Assembly (NCBI GenBank): GCA_946405485.1 | Contig: CAMJHJ010000080.1 | Span: forward strand, 1 to 9,547 | Direction: 5' to 3' | DNA: 9,547 bases | Source: an uncultured Bacteroidales bacterium | GTDB taxonomy: Bacteria > Bacteroidota > Bacteroidia > Bacteroidales > UBA932 | In this document: one piece after another, positions 6,399 through 9,547 of the stretch | Layout of the letters: every line of letters begins with the position of its first letter | Numbering within the stretch: the stretch's first letter is position 1 | The notes under the pieces: model-generated | The model's database searches: none | Told to the model about the DNA's origin: nothing | Seen by the model: only the letters and a program-made list of their open reading frames with translations | Translations under genes and position numbers: made by a program

Positions 6399-6764
6399 TT
6401 ATGCATCCGCACCGTCGTCATCTCCGCCATACTGGGAGATATTGTCATCCGGCAGGGTGTTGTCGCCGGCGTCGGCGCCGCCGTTCGTTCCGGCCACCTG
6501 CTCGTTCTCGGCATCTTCCTCTCCCTCAAGCCATTTCTCGACATCGTCGAGATCGTCTGTCTTGACCTGGATCTTGACCAGGTAGATATCTTCGCCGAGC
6601 TCGATGGTCACCGCATAGAAAGGGGTGCCGTCCGGTTTGGTGTACCGGGTCAGGTCAGGAAGATAATCATTGAATCCGTTGGGATATTTGGCGGCGAACT
6701 CGGCTGCCACTTCCTCCGACATTTTCTCGAAGCTGACGACGTGTCTTTTGGTGCGATGTTCCAT
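6399..6764 (-). CDS. Small conserved Bacteroidota protein with acidic tail
   Basis: 121 aa, no signal peptide or membrane segment, so probably cytoplasmic. The first 68 residues look folded: a conserved-looking core with FAAKYPNGFNDYLPDL at 23-38, PDGTPFYAVTIELGED at 44-59 and IYLVKIQVK at 60-68. Residues 69-121 form a low-complexity acidic tail (19 Asp/Glu in about 53 residues) ending GGDDDGADA. Short proteins with this plan (K/R-rich start, YPxGF, YLVKI, acidic tail) are familiar to me as unnamed hypothetical proteins in Bacteroidota genomes; no function is established that I know of. It stands as a single gene: its own terminator follows, and a 68-bp gap precedes it. The ATG at 6762-6764 gives the shortest leader consistent with the conserved basic N-terminus (MEHRTKRHVVSF). 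Confidence 0.8.
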   Translation of the reverse strand: MEHRTKRHVVSFEKMSEEVAAEFAAKYPNGFNDYLPDLTRYTKPDGTPFYAVTIELGEDIYLVKIQVKTDDLDDVEKWLEGEEDAENEQVAGTNGGADAGDNTLPDDNISQYGGDDDGADA

Positions 6765-6786
6765 TGTAGAGTTAGGTTTTGTGCCG

Positions 6787-6817
6787 CAATATTAAACCAT
6801 TTTTTCGGATTGTGAAA
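6787..6817 (-). promoter_or_regulatory. Weak candidate promoter for the acidic protein gene
   Basis: Read leftward, TTTC (6817-6814), 19 bp, then TAATATTG (6794-6787) differs from TTTG/N19/TAnnTTTG at one base in each box. It ends 22 bp before the ATG at 6764. The 68-bp gap from the apbE-like gene is AT-rich and shows no clear terminator, so readthrough from the rpoD-argS-apbE run remains an alternative. Confidence 0.3.
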
Positions 6818-6832
6818 TAGCTGTGGACTTTT

Positions 6833-7636
6833 TTATAAAAAAACTTTCACGGAGGAGTGGAAATGAGTCCGCAAAACAGCGATTTCAGCCTCGTCGGCGA
6901 CCATCGCAGCGGTGCTGAGGACCTCCGCCTCCACGGGATCTTCGGACACGACGGTCACGATGCGCCGGGCCTCGACCCGGCGTCCGGAACGGGGATCCAC
7001 GATATGGCCGCTATACCCGGGACGGTTACCGGAAGTGGAAAGAGACTGGTCCACCAGGTCCACGTCCTGGAGCACGGCACCCGTAAAGGGGTGCGTCACC
7101 CGAACCCGCCAACTGTCTCCGAAAGGATGATGGCCCACGCCCAGGATCGTACTGCCGCCAAAATCGACATATCCCGTCCCGATACCGGCCTGACTAAGAC
7201 ATTCCTTGCAGTAACGGAGGAACCAACCCTTGGCGAAACCGCCGAAATCCAGGGTGCCGCCATTCAGGCAGAAACTTCCGTCGGGTCCGAATTGCAAACC
7301 CTCGCCGCAACTGCCGCGGGTGATATCGAACAATCCTCCCGTCCGGATCCGGAAATCCTCACAGATCCGGATCAGGGAAAGCAGTTCCGCACCGGGACAG
7401 ACCGGTCCGGAATCTGAGCAGGCATTGAGACGGGACAGCTCGCTGGAAGGGTCGAAACGATTCAGCATCGCATCCAGACGCGAGACCTCGGCACACAGAT
7501 CCTCCCATACATGCAGGGCCGGCTCCCGGCCGGTCCCCACCACCAATACATCCAATTTCGTCCCCATCACATAGGGGACGAAACCATGGAACAGTTTCCT
7601 GTCCGAAAAGTACTCGTGCTGCGGGGAGAAAGCCAT
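6833..7636 (-). CDS. apbE: ApbE-family FAD:protein FMN transferase
   Basis: 267 aa. ApbE enzymes use FAD to attach FMN covalently to a Ser or Thr of target flavoproteins such as Nqr/Rnf subunits and FMN-binding-domain proteins. Family signatures: VMGTKLDV at 23-30, LNRFDPSSELSRLN at 58-71, LDFGGFAKGWFLR at 129-141, DFGGSTILG at 158-166, STSGNRPGYSGHIVDPRSG at 200-218 and the metal-site segment AEVLSTAAM at 237-245. In characterised enzymes that segment reads ADxLxT with a Mg-binding Asp; here the position is Glu (E238), with T242 kept. Most ApbE proteins are about 300-350 aa lipoproteins; this one is short and has no signal peptide or lipobox, implying a cytoplasmic or unconventional location. 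Its ATG (7634-7636) touches the TAG of argS, with ATGTAGATG at the junction, so translation is probably coupled. No candidate target is in the window. Confidence 0.88.
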   Translation of the reverse strand: MAFSPQHEYFSDRKLFHGFVPYVMGTKLDVLVVGTGREPALHVWEDLCAEVSRLDAMLNRFDPSSELSRLNACSDSGPVCPGAELLSLIRICEDFRIRTGGLFDITRGSCGEGLQFGPDGSFCLNGGTLDFGGFAKGWFLRYCKECLSQAGIGTGYVDFGGSTILGVGHHPFGDSWRVRVTHPFTGAVLQDVDLVDQSLSTSGNRPGYSGHIVDPRSGRRVEARRIVTVVSEDPVEAEVLSTAAMVADEAEIAVLRTHFHSSVKVFL

Positions 7637-9376
7637 CTACATACGGTCCGGGAGCTCGATGCCGAGGATACCCGTCGCCTTCCTAAGGACAGAAGCGAGA
7701 GTCTCGATCAGCACAAGACGGGTCTTCAGAAGCACGGCGTCCTCCTCCTTCAAGATGGGCGTGTCATGGTAGTACTGGTTGAACTCCTTGGCCAGGTCAT
7801 AGGCATAGTTGGCGATGATGGCCGGAGACAGGGCGTCCGCGGCTTCCGCCACTTTCTGCGGATAGGCGGAGAGGAGTTTCACCAGACGCACTTCCTTGGG
7901 ACTCAGCACCACGTCATCTGGAATCTGTGACACGTCGTATGAGATCCCCTGCTCCGCAGCCTTGCGCAGGATAGAGCAGATCCGGGCATGGGTGTACTGG
8001 ATGAACGGGCCGGTGTTGCCGTTGAAGTCGATGGACTCCTTCGGGTCGAAGAGCATCGTCTTCTTGGGATCCACCTTGATAATGAAATACTTCAAGGCAC
8101 CCAGACCGATCATATGGTAAAGACGCTCTTTCTCTTCCTGCGGAAGGCCTTCCAGCTTGCCGGACTCGTTGGAAGTAGCCTTCGCCTCCTGATACATCTT
8201 CTCAATCAGGTCATCGGCGTCGACCACCGTTCCTTCGCGGGACTTCATCTTGCCTTCGGGAAGCTCCACCATTCCGTAAGAAAGGTGATAAATCTGGTCC
8301 GCCCAGGCGAATCCCAACTTACCCAGGATGAGCTTGAGCACCTGGAAATGGTAGTTCTGCTCATTGCCGACCACATAGATCAGGGAATCCAGCTTATGCT
8401 CGGCGAAACGCCGCTCCGCCGTCCCCAGGTCCTGGGTGATATAGACGGAAGTCCCGTCACTGCGGAGCAGGATCTTGCGGTCCAGGCCGTCGGCTGTCAA
8501 GTCACACCAGACGCTCCCGTCCGGGTCGCGCACCAGGACGCCCATATCCAAACCCTTCTGTACGAGTTCCTTGCCCAGCAGATAGGTGTCATGCTCGTAA
8601 TCCACCTTGTCGAAGGAGATGCCGAGGGCCTTGTAAGTCTCGTCGAAGCCGGCGAAAACCCAGCCGTTCATCTTCTCCCAGAGCGCCCGGACTTCCGGGT
8701 CACCCTGCTCCCACTTGACCAGCATGTCATGGACCTTGTCCAGGACGGAAGGATCTTCCTTCTCCATCTTGGCGAACTCCACGTAGCAGTCGCCCACGAG
8801 GTGGTCGCCCTTCTTGCCGGTACTCTCAGGCGTGGCGCCGTCAAAACGCTCCTGCCACGCATACATCGACTTGCAGATGTGCACGCCCCGGTCGTTGACC
8901 AGCGTAGCCTTGATCACCTTGTTGCCGGCGGCCTTCAGCAATTCGGAGACAGAGGCTCCGAGCAGATTGTTGCGGATATGGCCCAGGTGAAGCGGCTTGT
9001 TGGTGTTGGGAGAAGAGAACTCGACCATGACATTCCGCCCAGTCGGAGGCAGCTGGCCGAAACCGGGATCCCCGGCAACCGCCACGAACTGTTCCTTCCA
9101 GTAAAGCGGGGAAAGCAGGAGATTCAGGAAACCCTTCACCACATTGAAACCGCTGATCTCGGGGACGTTGTCCACCAGCCATGCGCCGATCGCGTTGCCG
9201 GTGTTTTCGGGAGTCGAACGCGAAACCCGCAGCAAGGGGAAAACCACAAGGGTGAAGTCGCCTTCGAACTCCTTACGGGTCACTTGAACTTGCAGAGTGG
9301 AGGCTTGCACCTCCACTCCGTATAAAGATTGCAGGGCTTCGACAGCCTTCTGCGCGATGAATGATTCAGCAGTCAT
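7637..9376 (-). CDS. argS: Arginine--tRNA ligase
   Basis: 579 aa, normal length for bacterial ArgRS. It charges tRNA-Arg with arginine using ATP in the cytoplasm. Domains: N-terminal Add-1 domain (about 1-110, with GDFTLVVFPLLR at 39-50 for tRNA D-loop recognition), class I catalytic domain (about 112-450) with VEFSSPNTNKPLHLGH at 118-133 (HIGH motif as HLGH), LVNDRG at 159-164 and KMKSREG at 376-382 in the KMSKS position, then the DALR anticodon-binding domain (about 455-579, beginning GPFIQYTHARICSILRKA). All expected motifs are intact. The ATG at 9374-9376 lies 3 bp after the rpoD stop codon, and the TAG abuts the apbE start, so it is the middle of a tight leftward operon. No separate promoter is visible. 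Confidence 0.97.
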   Translation of the reverse strand: MTAESFIAQKAVEALQSLYGVEVQASTLQVQVTRKEFEGDFTLVVFPLLRVSRSTPENTGNAIGAWLVDNVPEISGFNVVKGFLNLLLSPLYWKEQFVAVAGDPGFGQLPPTGRNVMVEFSSPNTNKPLHLGHIRNNLLGASVSELLKAAGNKVIKATLVNDRGVHICKSMYAWQERFDGATPESTGKKGDHLVGDCYVEFAKMEKEDPSVLDKVHDMLVKWEQGDPEVRALWEKMNGWVFAGFDETYKALGISFDKVDYEHDTYLLGKELVQKGLDMGVLVRDPDGSVWCDLTADGLDRKILLRSDGTSVYITQDLGTAERRFAEHKLDSLIYVVGNEQNYHFQVLKLILGKLGFAWADQIYHLSYGMVELPEGKMKSREGTVVDADDLIEKMYQEAKATSNESGKLEGLPQEEKERLYHMIGLGALKYFIIKVDPKKTMLFDPKESIDFNGNTGPFIQYTHARICSILRKAAEQGISYDVSQIPDDVVLSPKEVRLVKLLSAYPQKVAEAADALSPAIIANYAYDLAKEFNQYYHDTPILKEEDAVLLKTRLVLIETLASVLRKATGILGIELPDRM

Positions 9377-9379
9377 ATC

Positions 9380-9547
9380 CTATCCGAGATAAGTCTTCAA
9401 CAACTTGCTGGCGCTGGGTTTCTTCAGCTTGCGGATCGCCTTCTCCTTAATCTGGCGCACACGCTCACGGGTGAGGTCCAGGCGCTCTCCGATCTCCTCG
9501 AGGGTCATCTCCTGGCAGCCGATGCCGAAGAAAGACTTGATGATCTC
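9380..9547 (-). CDS. rpoD: Primary sigma factor RpoD, C-terminal end (partial)
   Basis: Only the last 55 codons are present; the 5' part lies beyond the right edge. The visible part is sigma region 4.2, which contacts the promoter -35/-33 element: [20 protein letters not shown] is the helix-turn-helix, followed by [22 protein letters not shown] and a TAG stop. This is the group 1 sigma-70 C-terminus as found in Bacteroidota; the vegetative sigma factor of this phylum recognises the TTTG/TAnnTTTG promoters seen elsewhere in the window. A related group 2 sigma factor cannot be excluded from 55 residues, but the close match to the primary sigma C-terminus favours RpoD. argS follows after 3 bp, so the two are probably cotranscribed. 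Confidence 0.88.
   Translation of the reverse strand, partial: EIIKSFFGIGCQEMTLEEIGERLDLTRERVRQIKEKAIRKLKKPSASKLLKTYLG

Noticed and set aside
6462..6486. GC-rich repeat-like stretch (gccggcgtcggcgccgccg)
   Set aside because: It encodes the Gly/Ala/Asp-rich part of the acidic tail; the repetition follows from low-complexity codons rather than a DNA repeat element.
6827..6853. AT-rich imperfect palindrome around the apbE stop codon as a terminator
   Set aside because: The stem is almost all A-T pairs with mismatches and has no following U-tract on the minus strand, so it does not meet terminator form.
7988..9325. A 445-codon plus-strand open frame antisense to argS
   Set aside because: The minus-strand frame encodes a complete ArgRS with all motifs. 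The antisense frame has no recognisable domain and is a by-product of GC-rich codon bias.

Overview
The window looks like a chromosomal housekeeping segment from a member of the Bacteroidota, most likely a GC-rich Bacteroidales. The evidence is promoter boxes of the TAnnTTTG type (TACCTTTG occurs twice in intergenic positions), start codons without convincing Shine-Dalgarno sequences, a RpoD C-terminus typical of the phylum, and proteins that read as Bacteroidales versions of ArgS, Tex and a ClC-CBS channel. No mobile element, tRNA, rRNA, CRISPR array, phage gene or defence cassette was found.

Layout from left to right. (1) Positions 1-198 have no securely identified gene. They carry a near-perfect leftward Bacteroidota promoter (139-169) backed by phased A-tracts, a terminator-like hairpin with a U7 tract (82-112), and possibly the first codons of an unknown leftward gene leaving the window. 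(2) A leftward GT2 glycosyltransferase of 468 aa with a degenerate plus an intact GT-A half (199-1605) is divergent from a rightward polyprenol-phosphate mannosyltransferase-like protein (1685-2407). Their putative -7 boxes lie only 11 bp apart. (3) A leftward pair, a ClC channel with CBS domains (4551-6329) followed 4 bp later by tex (2411-4546), converges on the mannosyltransferase gene with 3 bp between the stop codons. (4) A leftward gene for a small acidic Bacteroidota protein (6399-6764) ends in a clear intrinsic terminator (6344-6372), which abuts the -7 box of the ClC gene. (5) A tightly packed leftward run, rpoD (3' end only), argS and an apbE-like flavin transferase gene, has gaps of 3 bp and 0 bp and is probably one transcript.

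The genes cover core transcription (RpoD, Tex), translation (ArgS), flavinylation (ApbE), anion transport (ClC) and surface glycan or lipid-linked sugar synthesis (two glycosyltransferases). I see no single new multi-gene system. The items most worth a second look are regulatory: the leader at the left edge, the terminator/promoter junction before the ClC gene, the shared divergent promoter region and a hairpin embedded in the 3' end of tex. Two protein features also stand out: a channel-like valine at the internal proton-glutamate position of the ClC protein, and a Glu in place of the usual metal-binding Asp in ApbE.
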